In this document: positions 19,813 to 29,759 of the stretch, one piece after another
Layout: every line of letters starts with the position of its first letter
Numbering within the stretch: the first letter of the stretch is position 1
DNA from: Massilia rubra
GTDB lineage: Bacteria; Pseudomonadota; Gammaproteobacteria; Burkholderiales; Burkholderiaceae_D
Length of the DNA stretch: 64,000 bases
Direction of reading: 5' to 3'
Assembly: GCF_011682065.1 (NCBI RefSeq)
Contig: NZ_VUYU01000007.1
Coordinates: 124,001-188,000, forward strand
Translations under genes and position numbers: made by a program
Notes under the pieces: model-generated
The model's input: only the letters and a program-made list of their open reading frames with translations
Told to the model about the DNA's origin: nothing
The model's database searches: none

Positions 19813-20829
19813 ATGCAGCTGAGGATTGACGCGCTCGAAGGGCACCTGGCCAAGACGATCGCGCCGCTGTACGTGATCGCCAGCGACGAGCATCTGCTGG
19901 CGCTGGAGGCGGCCGACAAGATCCGCCGCGCCGCGCGCGCCAACGGTTACTCCGAACGCGACGTGCTGACGGTGGAGCGCACCTTCAAATGGGGCGAGCT
20001 GCTGGCCGCCAACCAGGCCTTGTCGCTGTTCGGCGACAAGAAGCTGATCGAACTGCGCATCCCGACCGGCAAACCGGGCAAGGATGGCGGGGCGGCGCTG
20101 CAAAGCTACGCCAAGGATCTCAGTCCCGACAACCTCACGCTGATCACCCTGCCCAAGCTCGATTGGCAGACCGCCAAGGCGGCCTGGGTGGGCGCGCTGC
20201 AGCAGGCCGCCGTGTACATCGAAATTCCCTCAATCGAACGCCCCCAGCTGCCCGGCTGGATCGGCACGCGCCTGGCCGCGCACGGCCTCTCCGCCGACCG
20301 CCAGTCGCTCGACTTCATCGCCGACCGGGTCGAAGGCAACCTGCTGGCGGCGCACCAGGAGATTCAAAAGCTCGCGCTGCTGCATGACCCCGGCAAGCTG
20401 ACCTTCGAGCAGGTGCACGACGCGGTGCTCAACGTGGCGCGCTATGATGTGTTCAAGCTGTCCGAGGCCATGCTGGCGGGCGATTGCGCCCGCCTGGTGC
20501 GCATGCTCGAAGGCCTGAAAGGCGAAGGCGAGGCGCTGCCGCTGGTTTTATGGGCGGTCGCCGAAGAAATCCGTACGCTGTTAAAATTGAAATCCGGGAT
20601 GGCGCAGGGACGGCCGCTCGGCGTGCTGCTCAAGGAACACCGCATCTGGGGTCCGCGTGAACGCATGATGGAACCTGCGCTGCGCCGCATCTCGTTGCCA
20701 ATCCTGGAAGGCGCGATGCGCGACGCCGCGCAGGTCGACAAAATGATCAAGGGCCTGCGCGCCAAAGGCTTCGCCGGCGACGCCTGGGATGCGATGCTGC
20801 AGCTGGCCTTGAAAGTAACGCGCGGATAG
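19813..20829 (+). CDS. holA: DNA polymerase III delta subunit HolA
   Basis: 338 residues, the family length. HolA opens the beta clamp within the clamp loader. The N-terminal part has [27 protein letters not shown] and the RTFKWGELL and [21 protein letters not shown] segments, the last carrying the beta-clamp contact region. The middle part, [20 protein letters not shown], is a very conserved signature. The ATG at 19813 sits 7 bases after lptE. Confidence 0.96.
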   Translation: MQLRIDALEGHLAKTIAPLYVIASDEHLLALEAADKIRRAARANGYSERDVLTVERTFKWGELLAANQALSLFGDKKLIELRIPTGKPGKDGGAALQSYAKDLSPDNLTLITLPKLDWQTAKAAWVGALQQAAVYIEIPSIERPQLPGWIGTRLAAHGLSADRQSLDFIADRVEGNLLAAHQEIQKLALLHDPGKLTFEQVHDAVLNVARYDVFKLSEAMLAGDCARLVRMLEGLKGEGEALPLVLWAVAEEIRTLLKLKSGMAQGRPLGVLLKEHRIWGPRERMMEPALRRISLPILEGAMRDAAQVDKMIKGLRAKGFAGDAWDAMLQLALKVTRG

Positions 20830-20893
20830 AACGCAGCGGCACGCTACCATGGTGCCGGCGCGATCGATGCGCTTCACCTACGTAGACGAGATA

Positions 20894-22159
20894 ATGAACA
20901 TTACCGAATACATGCAACAGGTCGGCCAGCGCGCCCGCGCCGCTTCGCGCGCGATGGCAAGGTCCGACAGCGCCACGCGCAACCGCGCATTGCTGCTGAT
21001 CGCCGACGCCATCGTGCGCGACAGCGCGCTGCTGCGCGCCGCCAATCAGCTCGACCTCGATGGCGCCGCCGCCGCCGGCCTGGCGCCGGCCATGCTGGAC
21101 CGCCTGCAGCTGTCGGACAAGGCCATCGACACCATGGTCGAAGGCTTGCGCCAGATCGTCTCGCTGACCGACCCGATTGGCGAAATCTCGAACATGAAGT
21201 TCCGCCCGAGCGGCATCCAGGTGGGCCAGATGCGCGTGCCGCTGGGCGTGATCGGCATCATCTACGAAGCGCGCCCCAACGTCACGGTCGACGCGGCGGG
21301 GCTGTGCATCAAGAGCGGCAACGCGACCATCCTGCGCGGCGGCTCCGAAGCGATCAACTGCAACCGCGCGCTGGCCAAAATCGTGGCCGAGGGCCTGGCC
21401 GGCGCCGGCTTGCCGGCCGACGGCGTGCAGATCGTCGACACCACCGACCGCGCCGCCGTCGGCGCGCTGATCACCATGCCCGAGTATGTGGACGTGATCG
21501 TGCCGCGCGGCGGCAAAAGCCTGATCGCGCGCCTGATCGCCGAAGCCACGGTCCCGATGATCAAGCACCTGGACGGCATCTGCCACGTCTACATCGATAC
21601 CAAGGCCGACCTGGAAAAAGCGGTGGCGATCGCGTTTAACGCCAAGTGCCACCGCTACGGCACCTGCAACACCATGGAAACCCTGCTCATCGCGCGCGCC
21701 ATCGCGCCCACCGTGCTGCCACGCCTGGCGGCGCTGTACGCGGGCAAGGAAGTCGAACTGCGCGCCGATCCCGAATCGTTCGCGCTGCTGGCGGGTTACC
21801 CGCACCTGGTGGCGGCCGTGGAAGAAGACTGGTCCACCGAATACCTGGCGCCGGTCCTGTCGATCAAGCTGGTGGACGGCCTGGATGCGGCGATCGACCA
21901 TATCAACACCTATTCGTCGAAGCACACCGAAGCGATCATCACCGAAGACTACAGCGACGCGCTGCGCTTCCTGCGCGAAGTCGATTCGGCCTCGGTGATG
22001 GTGAACGCCTCGACCCGTTTTGCCGACGGTTTCGAGTATGGCCTGGGCGCCGAAATCGGCATTTCCAACGACAAGCTGCACGCGCGCGGCCCGGTCGGGC
22101 TGGAAGGCCTGACGTCGCTCAAGTACGTGGTGTTCGGCCACGGCGAAGTGCGCCCTTAA
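20894..22159 (+). CDS. proA: Gamma-glutamyl phosphate reductase ProA
   Basis: 421 residues, typical. ProA reduces gamma-glutamyl phosphate to glutamate semialdehyde in proline synthesis. Motifs: [21 protein letters not shown], the [12 protein letters not shown] cofactor region, [15 protein letters not shown], and the catalytic Cys in [15 protein letters not shown]. The C-terminal [22 protein letters not shown] closes the aldehyde dehydrogenase fold. The ATG at 20894 starts the known N-terminus ([10 protein letters not shown]); the longer frame from 20849 has no support. Follows holA in the same direction. Confidence 0.97.
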   Translation: MNITEYMQQVGQRARAASRAMARSDSATRNRALLLIADAIVRDSALLRAANQLDLDGAAAAGLAPAMLDRLQLSDKAIDTMVEGLRQIVSLTDPIGEISNMKFRPSGIQVGQMRVPLGVIGIIYEARPNVTVDAAGLCIKSGNATILRGGSEAINCNRALAKIVAEGLAGAGLPADGVQIVDTTDRAAVGALITMPEYVDVIVPRGGKSLIARLIAEATVPMIKHLDGICHVYIDTKADLEKAVAIAFNAKCHRYGTCNTMETLLIARAIAPTVLPRLAALYAGKEVELRADPESFALLAGYPHLVAAVEEDWSTEYLAPVLSIKLVDGLDAAIDHINTYSSKHTEAIITEDYSDALRFLREVDSASVMVNASTRFADGFEYGLGAEIGISNDKLHARGPVGLEGLTSLKYVVFGHGEVRP

Positions 22160-22174
22160 CTACTTTGGATTGCC

Positions 22175-22585
22175 ATGCTCTGGATTAAAGCGTTTCACAT
22201 CGTCTTCATCGCCTCGTGGTTTGCCGGGCTGTTTTACCTGCCGCGCATTTTCGTCAACCTGGCGCAGGAAACCGAAACGGTGGCCACCGCGCGCTTGCTG
22301 CTGATGGCGCGCAAGCTGCTGCGCTTTACCACCATGCTGGCGGTGCCGGCGGTGCTGCTGGGGGTCTGGCTGTGGCTCGGATATGGCTTCAAAGGCGGCT
22401 GGATGCATGCCAAGCTGACGCTGGTGTTGCTGGTGATCGGTTACCACCACGCCTGCGGCTCGCTCCTGAAAAAATTCGAGAACGGTGTCAATAAACGCAG
22501 CCATGTGTGGTTCCGCTATTTCAACGAGGTGCCGGTGCTGCTGCTGACCGCCATCGTGATCCTGGTCGTGGTCAAACCCTTCTGA
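22175..22585 (+). CDS. hemJ: HemJ-like / CopD-family membrane protein
   Basis: 136 residues with four hydrophobic segments. The pattern (LWIKAFHIVFIASWFAGLFYLPRIFV near the start, a His in the middle GYHHACG and RYFNEVPVLLL near the end) matches HemJ (UPF0093), the heme-dependent protoporphyrinogen IX oxidase used by many proteobacteria without HemG/HemY. It starts 15 bases after proA. Family assignment is fairly sure; the enzymatic role is taken from the family. Confidence 0.85.
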   Translation: MLWIKAFHIVFIASWFAGLFYLPRIFVNLAQETETVATARLLLMARKLLRFTTMLAVPAVLLGVWLWLGYGFKGGWMHAKLTLVLLVIGYHHACGSLLKKFENGVNKRSHVWFRYFNEVPVLLLTAIVILVVVKPF

Positions 22586-22595
22586 CGGGGGCTTC

Positions 22596-23195
22596 ATGAG
22601 TAAAACGGTTCAGTATTTTTTCGCGCCGCAGTCGCCGTGGGCGTATCTGGGACACGAGCGCTTTGTCGCCATGGCGCAGGCGCGCGGGGCGCTGATCGAC
22701 ATCAAGCCTTTCGACCTGGGCAAGGTGTTCAGCGTGTCGGGCGGGCTGCCGCTGGCCAAGCGTGCGCCGCAGCGCCAGGCCTACCGCCTGCAGGAACTGG
22801 CGCGCTGGTCGAAGCATCTGGGCTTGCCGCTGATTGCGCATCCGACGTTTTTCCCGGTGCCGCCCGATGCGGCGGCGCGTTTGATCATCGCCGCGCGCAC
22901 CAGCCTGGGCGCCGAGGCGGCGCTGGGACTGACCGGCGCGATCATGCGCGCGCTGTGGGCCGAGGACAGGAATATCTCGGACGAAGACACGCTGGCGCAG
23001 GTCGCCAGCGCCTGCGGGCTCGATGGGAAGATGCTGGTCAAGTCGTCGGCCACGGCCGGCGTGCAGGAACAGTACGACCGCAACACCGATGAAGCCATGG
23101 CCGCCAGCGTATTCGGGGTGCCGTGGTACGTGGTTGACGGGGAGGGGTTCTGGGGACAGGACCGGCTCGATTTTGTTGAGCGGGCGCTCTCTTAG
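22596..23195 (+). CDS. 2-hydroxychromene-2-carboxylate isomerase-like (DsbA/GST kappa fold)
   Basis: 199 residues. The opening VQYFFAPQSPWAYLGHERF is the thioredoxin-like start of the DsbA/kappa-GST family, with SPWAYLG where the glutathione-binding Ser lies. The C-terminal ASVFGVPWYVVDGEGFWGQDRLDFVERAL is the characteristic cis-Pro segment. Family members isomerise hydroxychromene carboxylate in naphthalene degradation, but most genome copies act on unknown substrates, and no aromatic-degradation genes are near. It lies 10 bases after hemJ and is followed by a palindromic repeat. Confidence 0.85.
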   Translation: MSKTVQYFFAPQSPWAYLGHERFVAMAQARGALIDIKPFDLGKVFSVSGGLPLAKRAPQRQAYRLQELARWSKHLGLPLIAHPTFFPVPPDAAARLIIAARTSLGAEAALGLTGAIMRALWAEDRNISDEDTLAQVASACGLDGKMLVKSSATAGVQEQYDRNTDEAMAASVFGVPWYVVDGEGFWGQDRLDFVERALS

Positions 23196-23235
23196 CACTT
23201 GAAACGCAATCTTTAGAGGTCGGCTGCAGAGTCCC

Positions 23236-23314
23236 GTCGTTCCCGCGAAGGCGGGAATCCATAGCACCTCCGCTAAGCACATGTGCTATGGATTCCCGCC
23301 TTCGCGGGAAAGAC
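23236..23314. repeat. Interspersed palindromic repeat, copy 2
   Basis: Two 32-base arms (23236-23267 and 23283-23314) are nearly perfect inverted copies and share the CCCGCGAAGGCGGGAATCCA core with the repeat at 2755-2845. The outer parts differ (ATAGCAC instead of AAGGC), so the two copies belong to the same family but are not recent duplicates. It could end the hemJ-isomerase transcript. Confidence 0.85.
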
Positions 23315-23389
23315 GAAGGATAGTGGCTCAAACAGCTACACCGGTATTAGCAACAAACGATTTTTCACAACGGACAAAGGGTTCACCAC

Positions 23390-24592
23390 ATGCCATCATT
23401 TTTCTGCCCATGCCCACGCGGCATGGAAGCGGCGCTTGCCGAAGAACTGGGCGAAATCGCCCTGACCAGCACCACCATGAAAGTGCACAACCAGGTTCCT
23501 GGCGGCGTGCACTGCTCGGGCGACCAGACTGACGCTTACCGCATCAACCTGCACTCGCGCATCGCCTCGCGCGTGCTGATGCGCATGGCGCACGCCAGCT
23601 ACGCCAACGAGAACGACATCTACGACCTGGTCCTGGCCCAGCCCTGGGAAGACTGGTTCGGGGTCGACCACACCATCCGCGTCGACGTCACCGCCGTCAA
23701 GTCGCCCCTGCGCAGCCTGGAATTCACCACGCTCAAGATCAAGGACGCCATCTGCGACCGCTTCCGCGACCAGTTCGACAAGCGCCCGTCGGTCAACACG
23801 CGCGAGCCGGACATGCGCATCGTCGGATTTCTCGACAACCGCAACTTCACGGTCTACCTGGACACCTCCGGCGAAGCCCTGTTCAAGCGCGGCTGGCGTG
23901 AAGAAACCGGCGACGCGCCGCTGCGCGAGAACCTCGCCGCCGGCATGCTGCGCGTCTCCGGCTGGAAGCCGGGCACGGTGCTGTTCGACCCGATGTGCGG
24001 CTCGGGCACCATCCTGATCGAAGCGGCCCAGATGGTGCAGGGTATTCCGCCTGGCGCGCGCCGCAGTTTCGCGTTCGAGAAATTCCATAACTTCGTGGCC
24101 GCCCCGTGGCAGGACATGAAGAACGCGATCAAGCCGCTACCGCTGCCAAGCGAGCCAACCATCTTCGGCAGCGACATCTCGGGCGACATGGTCGCCATGA
24201 CGCGCCATAACCTGAAAATCGCCGGCATCATGTTCGACGTGCCGCTCAAGCAGATCGAGGCCCAGGAAGTGAAGGCGCCGACCGAGCAGCCGGGCATCCT
24301 CTTGACCAACCCGCCGTACGGCGAGCGGATCGGCGTGCGCGGCGACAGCACCATCCCGGCCGACGACATGTCGGTCGCATTCTACTCGGCGCTGGGCACC
24401 ACGCTCAAGCAGCGCTTCGCCGGCTGGACCGTGTTCCTGTTCACCGCCGACCTGACCTTGCCGAAGCTCCTGCGCCTGAAAGAAGCGCGCAAGACGCCAT
24501 TCTTCAACGGCGCCCTCGAATGCCGCCTGTTCAGGTTCGACATGGTGGCAGGCTACAACCGGCGCGAAGAAGCCAAGCCAAAACCGGAGTAA
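23390..24592 (+). CDS. THUMP-domain class I SAM-dependent RNA methyltransferase
   Basis: 400 residues. The N-terminal half has the ferredoxin/THUMP arrangement for RNA binding (FFCPCPRGMEAALAEEL at the start, then INLHSRIASRVLMRM and DNRNFTVYLDTSGEALFKRGWR). The C-terminal half is a methyltransferase with motif I DPMCGSGTILIEAA and the catalytic NPPY in LLTNPPYGERIG. This is the architecture of RlmL/YpsC-type 23S rRNA guanine-N2 methyltransferases. It lacks the RlmK half fused in E. coli. The MFS gene begins 3 bases later. Confidence 0.88.
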   Translation: MPSFFCPCPRGMEAALAEELGEIALTSTTMKVHNQVPGGVHCSGDQTDAYRINLHSRIASRVLMRMAHASYANENDIYDLVLAQPWEDWFGVDHTIRVDVTAVKSPLRSLEFTTLKIKDAICDRFRDQFDKRPSVNTREPDMRIVGFLDNRNFTVYLDTSGEALFKRGWREETGDAPLRENLAAGMLRVSGWKPGTVLFDPMCGSGTILIEAAQMVQGIPPGARRSFAFEKFHNFVAAPWQDMKNAIKPLPLPSEPTIFGSDISGDMVAMTRHNLKIAGIMFDVPLKQIEAQEVKAPTEQPGILLTNPPYGERIGVRGDSTIPADDMSVAFYSALGTTLKQRFAGWTVFLFTADLTLPKLLRLKEARKTPFFNGALECRLFRFDMVAGYNRREEAKPKPE

Positions 24593-24594
24593 GC

Positions 24595-25875
24595 ATGTTC
24601 CCCAGTCCGCCGCCCAACCTGCCGCCGGACCCCGTCACGCCGGTGCCGCTGCCGCCCGTGACGCGGCGCGCGGTTCCCGGGATGGTGGGCCTGGCGACCC
24701 TGCTGGCCGGGCTGTCGATGTTGGGACCGTTCTCGATCGACGCCTACCTGCCGGCCTTCCCCAACATCCAGGCGTCGCTGGGCGCGACCCCGATCGAAGT
24801 CCAGCAAACCCTGACCGCCTACATGCTCGCTTTTGCCGGCATGGTGCTGTGGCATGGCGCGCTGGCCGACGCCTTCGGGCGCCGCAACGTGGTGCTGTGC
24901 GCGCTGGTGGTGTTCGCCATCGGCACCTTCGGCTGCGCCGCCTCGCATTCGGTGCACTACCTGTGGATCTTCCGGATCATGCAGGGCGTCTCCGCCGGGG
25001 CCGGGGTGGTGGTGGGACGCGCCATCATCCGCGACCTGTACGACGATGCGCCGGCGGCGCGCCTGCTCTCCCTGGTGACGATGATTTTCACGATCGCGCC
25101 GGCCATTGCGCCCATCCTGGGCGGCTGGATCGTTACCTATTCCGACTGGCGCACCATCTTCCTGGTGCTGCTGGCCTACAGCGTGATCCTGTTCGTGTAC
25201 TGCTACCGGCGCCTGCCCGAAACGCTGCCGCCTGACAAACGCCAGGCCTTCAATCCGCGCTACCTGTGGCAGAACTACAGCGCCATTTTCAGCTCGCCCC
25301 TGTTCCACATGAAGGCCGGCATCGTGGCCCTCAACTTCGCCGGCCTGTTCTTGTACATCTCGGCCGCGCCGGTGGCGCTGCCAATGCACCTGCGCCTGGG
25401 TCCCGACCAATTCGGATGGCTGTTCATTCCCTCGGTGGCCGGCATCTTCCTGGGCGCGCTCACGGCCAACCGCATCGCCGGCAAAATGAGCTTCGCGCGC
25501 CAGATCGGCATCGGTTTCGGCTTCCTGCTCACGGCCGCCAGCGCCAATCTGTTGTATCACAGCGTCTTTACACCGGCGCTGCCGTGGAGCGTGGCGCCGA
25601 TGTTTTTCTACACCTTCGGCATGTCGCTGATCGCGCCCGGCGCCACCCTGCTCGCGCTCGACCTGTTCCCGCATATCCGCGGCACGGTCGCCTCGTGCCA
25701 GTCGTTCGCCGTCACCCTGCTGGGCGCACTGGTGGCGGGCGTGATCGCGCCGTTCCTGTCGCACTCGATGCTGTGGCTGGCCATGGGCCAGGTCGGTTTC
25801 GCCTTGTGCGCGCTCGGCTTGTGGGTGGCCTCGCGCATGTATCACCGCAGGCGTCCGGCGGCCCTGGAATCGTGA
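24595..25875 (+). CDS. Bcr/CflA-type MFS drug efflux transporter
   Basis: 426 residues with about twelve hydrophobic helices after a Pro-rich N-terminus. The first helix (LATLLAGLSMLGPFSIDAYLPAFP) and the region after it, including the loop motif LADAFGRRNVVL, are typical of Bcr/CflA transporters; FRIMQGVSAGAGVVVGRAIIRDLYD is their classic helix 4-5 signature. Members export bicyclomycin, sulfonamides, chloramphenicol or small peptides; the real substrate cannot be deduced. It begins 3 bases after the RNA methyltransferase and is probably cotranscribed. Confidence 0.88.
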   Translation: MFPSPPPNLPPDPVTPVPLPPVTRRAVPGMVGLATLLAGLSMLGPFSIDAYLPAFPNIQASLGATPIEVQQTLTAYMLAFAGMVLWHGALADAFGRRNVVLCALVVFAIGTFGCAASHSVHYLWIFRIMQGVSAGAGVVVGRAIIRDLYDDAPAARLLSLVTMIFTIAPAIAPILGGWIVTYSDWRTIFLVLLAYSVILFVYCYRRLPETLPPDKRQAFNPRYLWQNYSAIFSSPLFHMKAGIVALNFAGLFLYISAAPVALPMHLRLGPDQFGWLFIPSVAGIFLGALTANRIAGKMSFARQIGIGFGFLLTAASANLLYHSVFTPALPWSVAPMFFYTFGMSLIAPGATLLALDLFPHIRGTVASCQSFAVTLLGALVAGVIAPFLSHSMLWLAMGQVGFALCALGLWVASRMYHRRRPAALES

Positions 25876-26206
25876 CGCGCGGCGCCACTTGACAATAAAA
25901 AGTTTTGCTTTGAGTAACGTTCCTCGGGTCAACATTCGTGCATATATGCTAAGATAGCCGTTTTTAAAACCTGACACGCTGCCCAAATCCCGCGCGCGAC
26001 AGGCGTATTTGATTTTTCGTCGTGGTCGCATCGCGTTGCGCGCCACCTCCAACCATCGACCATTTGGCGGCAGTTTTCGACACCATGCAGCATTCGGACA
26101 ACGATCTTCGCAAGCGGCCCGGGCACGCCCCGGCGCCCCTGTTTCCCGCACCTGCGGGGCAAGTGCGCGTTGCGGGTGCGGACGATGGATTCCGTTTAAG
26201 GTTCCA
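25876..26206. other. Intergenic region upstream of the GGDEF/EAL gene
   Basis: 331 bases without a convincing gene. An AT-rich island at 25885-25960 contains TTGACA (25889-25894) and, further on, TAAGAT (25950-25955), the only promoter-like hexamers seen; they are not at an ideal mutual spacing. If either is used the 5' leader would be 200 bases or longer. The 26022-26210 frame has no ribosome site or coding character and is not called. Confidence 0.4.
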
Positions 26207-28438
26207 ATGAACGACAATCCCGCCAGCGCGCTGTCGCAGACCGATGCTTCTATCAGCGAGGCCGATGCCCAGGCGCAGCCGCGCATCCTGCTGATCGACG
26301 ACGAGCCGCGCCTGCTGTCGGCACTGCACGAGCTGCTGCGCGACCGCGGTTTCGAGCTGGTGACCGCCAGGAGCGGCGCCGAGGCGCTGGCGCAACTGAG
26401 CGCGCGCCGCTTCGACCTGGTGCTGCTCGACCTGCGCCTGCCCGACATGAGCGGCCATGAGATCATGGACTTCATCAACGAGCGCGAGATCGACGCCGAC
26501 GTGATCGTGATGAGCGGCGACGTCGGCATCGAGGCGGCCATCGGCGCCCTCAAGCGCGGCGCCTACGATTACCTGCGCAAGCCCTACAGCCGCGAAGAGA
26601 TGCTCAAGACGGTCGGCAACGCGCTCCAGCAGCGCAGCCTGGCGCTGGACAACGAGCGCATCGCCTCGCAGCTGGAAAACTCCGAAAAGCTGTACCGCTA
26701 CCTGGTCGACAGTTCGCCCGACATCATCTACACCCTCAATCACGAGGGGCGCTTCACCTTCATCAACGACCGCGCCTTCCAGTTGCTCGGCTTTGCGCGC
26801 GAAGACCTGATCGGCCAGCACTACACGATCCTGGTGCACGATGAAGACCTCGAACGCGCGCGCTACGCCTTCAACGAGCGCCGCGTCGACGAACGGGCCT
26901 CGCGCAACGTCGAACTGCGCCTGAAGTGCCATGCGCGCGCCGGCCAGGACCGCCAGTTCAACACCACCCTGATGACCATCTCGCTCAATTCGATGGGCAT
27001 GCATGTGCCGGATAACGACGTCAGGAAGCTCGAGTTCTACGGCACCTACGGCGTGGCGCGCGATATCACCGACCGCAAGCGCGCCGAAGAAGTCATCTCG
27101 TACCAGGCTTACCACGACATCCTGACCGACCTGCCGAACCGCATGCTGTTCAAGGACCGCCTCGGGCTGGCCATCATCCAGGCCAAGCGCAAACTGACCG
27201 AGCTGGCCGTGATGTTCATCGACCTCGATCGCTTCAAGCTGGTGAACGACACGCTCGGCCACGTCAAGGGCGACGAGCTGCTGCAGCAGGTCGCGCTGCG
27301 CCTGAAGCAATGCCTGCGCGACGGAGACACCCTGGCGCGCCAGGGCGGCGACGAATTTACCATCGTGCTGCCGGAACTGGCCGGACGCGCCGAAGCAAAA
27401 GCGATCGCCGAGCAATTCCTGGCCTGCCTGCACCTGCCGTTCGACCTCGATGGGCACCAGGTGCACATTTCGGCCAGCATCGGCATTGCGATTTATCCGG
27501 GCGACGGCGAGTCGATCGACGAGCTGCTGCGCCATGCCGACATCGCGATGTACCAGGTCAAGGCGCTGGGCAAGAACGGCCAGAGTTTTTATCACAACTC
27601 GATGCTCGACGTGTCGCACCAGAAGATCGCGCTCGAACAGAGCCTGCGCAAGGCGCTCGAGCAGAACGAGCTGGAAATGTACTACCAGCCGCAGATCGAC
27701 GTGATCACCGGCCGCATCATCGGCGCCGAAGGGCTGATGCGCTGGAACCATCCGCAGCGCGGCCTGTTGACCGCCAACGAGTTCCTGCCGTTCGCCGAAG
27801 ACAATGGCCTGATGCTGCCGATTTCGGACTGGATGCTGGGCGCCCTGTGCCGCGACATGCTGGTCTGGAACGAGAACGGCGGCGAAGCGATTCGCCTGTC
27901 GCTCAATTTGTCGCCGCAATACCTCGACCGCGGCGACTTTTTCGAGAAGATGCGCGGCGCGCTGCTGCGCTACGGGATTTCGCCGGCCCAGATCGAAGTC
28001 GAAATCACCGAAAACATCTGCATCCGCAATCCGCAGTACGCGATCGAGCAGTTGAACAAGCTGTGCCAGCTGGGCGTATCGGTGGCGATCGACGATTTCG
28101 GCACCGGTTACTCCTCGCTGTCCTACCTGCACCGCTTCCCGATCCACACGATCAAGATCGACCAGTCGTTTGTGAAGGAAATCCACGACGAGCAGGGGCA
28201 TTATCCGGTCATCCTGGCGATCATTTCGATCGCGCGCGGCTTGGGCCTGCATTTGATCGCCGAAGGGGTGGAAACCGAGGTGCAGGCGCGCTACCTTAAG
28301 TCGAACGGTTGCCTGACCATGCAGGGCTACCTGTTCCACCATCCGGTTTCGCTAGGCAGCTTCCTGGAAGTGCTGCGGGAACAGGAAGTCCAACTGGCGG
28401 CCTGCCGCGCCACCTTGCCGCAGGCCAAGCGCGCGTAG
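26207..28438 (+). CDS. Response regulator with PAS, GGDEF and EAL domains
   Basis: 743 residues. Receiver domain at about 25-140 (ILLIDDEPRLLSAL, phospho-acceptor Asp in VLLDLRLPDMSG, Lys in YLRKPYS). PAS sensor at about 160-290. GGDEF at about 300-465 with intact ARQGGDEFTIVLPEL, so it could make cyclic di-GMP. EAL at about 480-735 with EGLMRWNHP in place of EALxRW (Glu kept, Ala to Gly), NLSPQYL, ITEN, IDDFGTGYSSLSYL and IKIDQSFV; the catalytic acidic residues appear intact. It is thus a bifunctional c-di-GMP turnover protein controlled by an unseen sensor kinase. The ATG at 26207 starts just before the receiver domain. Confidence 0.92.
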   Translation: MNDNPASALSQTDASISEADAQAQPRILLIDDEPRLLSALHELLRDRGFELVTARSGAEALAQLSARRFDLVLLDLRLPDMSGHEIMDFINEREIDADVIVMSGDVGIEAAIGALKRGAYDYLRKPYSREEMLKTVGNALQQRSLALDNERIASQLENSEKLYRYLVDSSPDIIYTLNHEGRFTFINDRAFQLLGFAREDLIGQHYTILVHDEDLERARYAFNERRVDERASRNVELRLKCHARAGQDRQFNTTLMTISLNSMGMHVPDNDVRKLEFYGTYGVARDITDRKRAEEVISYQAYHDILTDLPNRMLFKDRLGLAIIQAKRKLTELAVMFIDLDRFKLVNDTLGHVKGDELLQQVALRLKQCLRDGDTLARQGGDEFTIVLPELAGRAEAKAIAEQFLACLHLPFDLDGHQVHISASIGIAIYPGDGESIDELLRHADIAMYQVKALGKNGQSFYHNSMLDVSHQKIALEQSLRKALEQNELEMYYQPQIDVITGRIIGAEGLMRWNHPQRGLLTANEFLPFAEDNGLMLPISDWMLGALCRDMLVWNENGGEAIRLSLNLSPQYLDRGDFFEKMRGALLRYGISPAQIEVEITENICIRNPQYAIEQLNKLCQLGVSVAIDDFGTGYSSLSYLHRFPIHTIKIDQSFVKEIHDEQGHYPVILAIISIARGLGLHLIAEGVETEVQARYLKSNGCLTMQGYLFHHPVSLGSFLEVLREQEVQLAACRATLPQAKRA

Positions 28439-28495
28439 CAATCCCGCACAGGCGCGCCGCGCGCGTGCCCCCGTCCATGGGAATGGTGTACCATA

Positions 28496-28511
28496 CTGTA
28501 TATATATACAG
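28496..28511 (+). promoter_or_regulatory. LexA binding site (SOS box)
   Basis: CTGT-ATATATAT-ACAG is a perfect palindrome, identical to the core of the strongest E. coli SOS box, flanked by TA on the left. It ends 15 bases before the ATG at 28527, where bound LexA would block transcription of the radical SAM-UdgX unit. Confidence 0.92.
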
Positions 28512-28526
28512 TTGAGCGCCAAGCCC

Positions 28527-29759
28527 ATGGAACTGACCGACAAGCTCGAAATCCTCGCCGACGCGGCCAAATACGACGCCTCCTGCGCCAGCAGCGGCGC
28601 GCCCAAGCGCTCGTCCGAGGGCAAGGACGGCATCGGCGCCACCAACGGCATGGGTATTTGCCACAGCTATACGCCGGACGGGCGCTGCGTGTCCCTGCTC
28701 AAGATCCTGCTGACCAATTTCTGCGTCTACGACTGCCAGTATTGCGTCAACCGGCGCACCTCCAACGTGCCGCGCGCGCGGTTTTCGGTCGCTGAAGTGG
28801 TCAAGCTGACGGTCGACTTTTACCTGCGCAACTATATCGATGGCTTGTTCCTCAGTTCCGGCATCATCCAGTCGGCCGACTACACCATGGAGCAATTGGT
28901 GGCCATCGCGCGGCAGTTGCGTGAAGTCCACAATTTCCGTGGCTACATCCACCTCAAGACCATTCCCGATGCCGACGCCGCCCTGATCGCCGCCGCCGGC
29001 AAGTATGCCGACCGGCTCAGCGTCAACATCGAACTGCCGACCGAGGGCAGCATCACGCGCCTGGCGCCCGAAAAAAGCGTGCACACCATCAAGCTGGCGA
29101 TGGGCTCGATCCGCCGCAAGCTCGACGAAAAGGCGCAGGAGCCGCGCGCGCCCAGGTTCGCGCCGGCCGGGCAGAGCACCCAGATGATCGTCGGCGCCGA
29201 CGCCAGCGACGACCAGACCATTCTTAACACCGCCGAAACCCTGTACGGCAGCTACAAGCTCAAGCGCGTCTACTATTCGGCCTTCAGCCCGATCCCGCAA
29301 AGCCCCGACTCGGTGCCGGCGGCGCCCCCGCCCATGCAGCGCGAGCACCGCTTGTACCAGGCCGACTTTCTCATGCGCAGCTACGGTTTCAACGCGGCCG
29401 AACTGTTGCCGGCGGCCGGCAACCTGGCGCTCGACATCGATCCCAAGCTGGCCTGGGCGCTGGCGCACCGCGAGCATTTTCCGATGGACCTCAACATGGC
29501 TGAAGAAACGATGATCGCGCGCGTGCCAGGGATCGGCCTGCGCAACGCCAAACGGCTGGTGGAACTGCGCCGCCTGCGCCGCATCCGCTACGCCGACCTG
29601 ACCCGCCTGCGTTGCAGCATGAAAAAGATCGCCCCGTTCATCGTCACGGCCGACTACCGGCCGGCCTCGGACACCACCGCGTCCGAGGTGTTGCGCCGCT
29701 CAATGGCCGAGCACTCACCACGGCAGCTGGATTTATGGGCGGAACTGCAGGCGGCGTAA
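28527..29759 (+). CDS. Radical SAM protein linked to UDG (putative DNA modification/repair)
   Basis: 410 residues. The [4Fe-4S] site is C66-x3-C70-x2-C73 in NFCVYDCQYCVNRR. The rest of the radical SAM barrel (LFLSSGIIQSADYTMEQL, IHLKTIPDADAALI, VNIELPTEGSI) is followed by a C-terminal helix-hairpin-helix (IARVPGIGLRNAKRLVELRRLRRI), which implies DNA binding. This combination is the family named for its genetic linkage with a UDG-like protein (TIGR03916-type). The ATG at 28527 was chosen; a TTG at 28512 would lie inside the LexA box. The downstream gene overlaps by 25 bases, so the two are translated together. Confidence 0.88.
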   Translation: MELTDKLEILADAAKYDASCASSGAPKRSSEGKDGIGATNGMGICHSYTPDGRCVSLLKILLTNFCVYDCQYCVNRRTSNVPRARFSVAEVVKLTVDFYLRNYIDGLFLSSGIIQSADYTMEQLVAIARQLREVHNFRGYIHLKTIPDADAALIAAAGKYADRLSVNIELPTEGSITRLAPEKSVHTIKLAMGSIRRKLDEKAQEPRAPRFAPAGQSTQMIVGADASDDQTILNTAETLYGSYKLKRVYYSAFSPIPQSPDSVPAAPPPMQREHRLYQADFLMRSYGFNAAELLPAAGNLALDIDPKLAWALAHREHFPMDLNMAEETMIARVPGIGLRNAKRLVELRRLRRIRYADLTRLRCSMKKIAPFIVTADYRPASDTTASEVLRRSMAEHSPRQLDLWAELQAA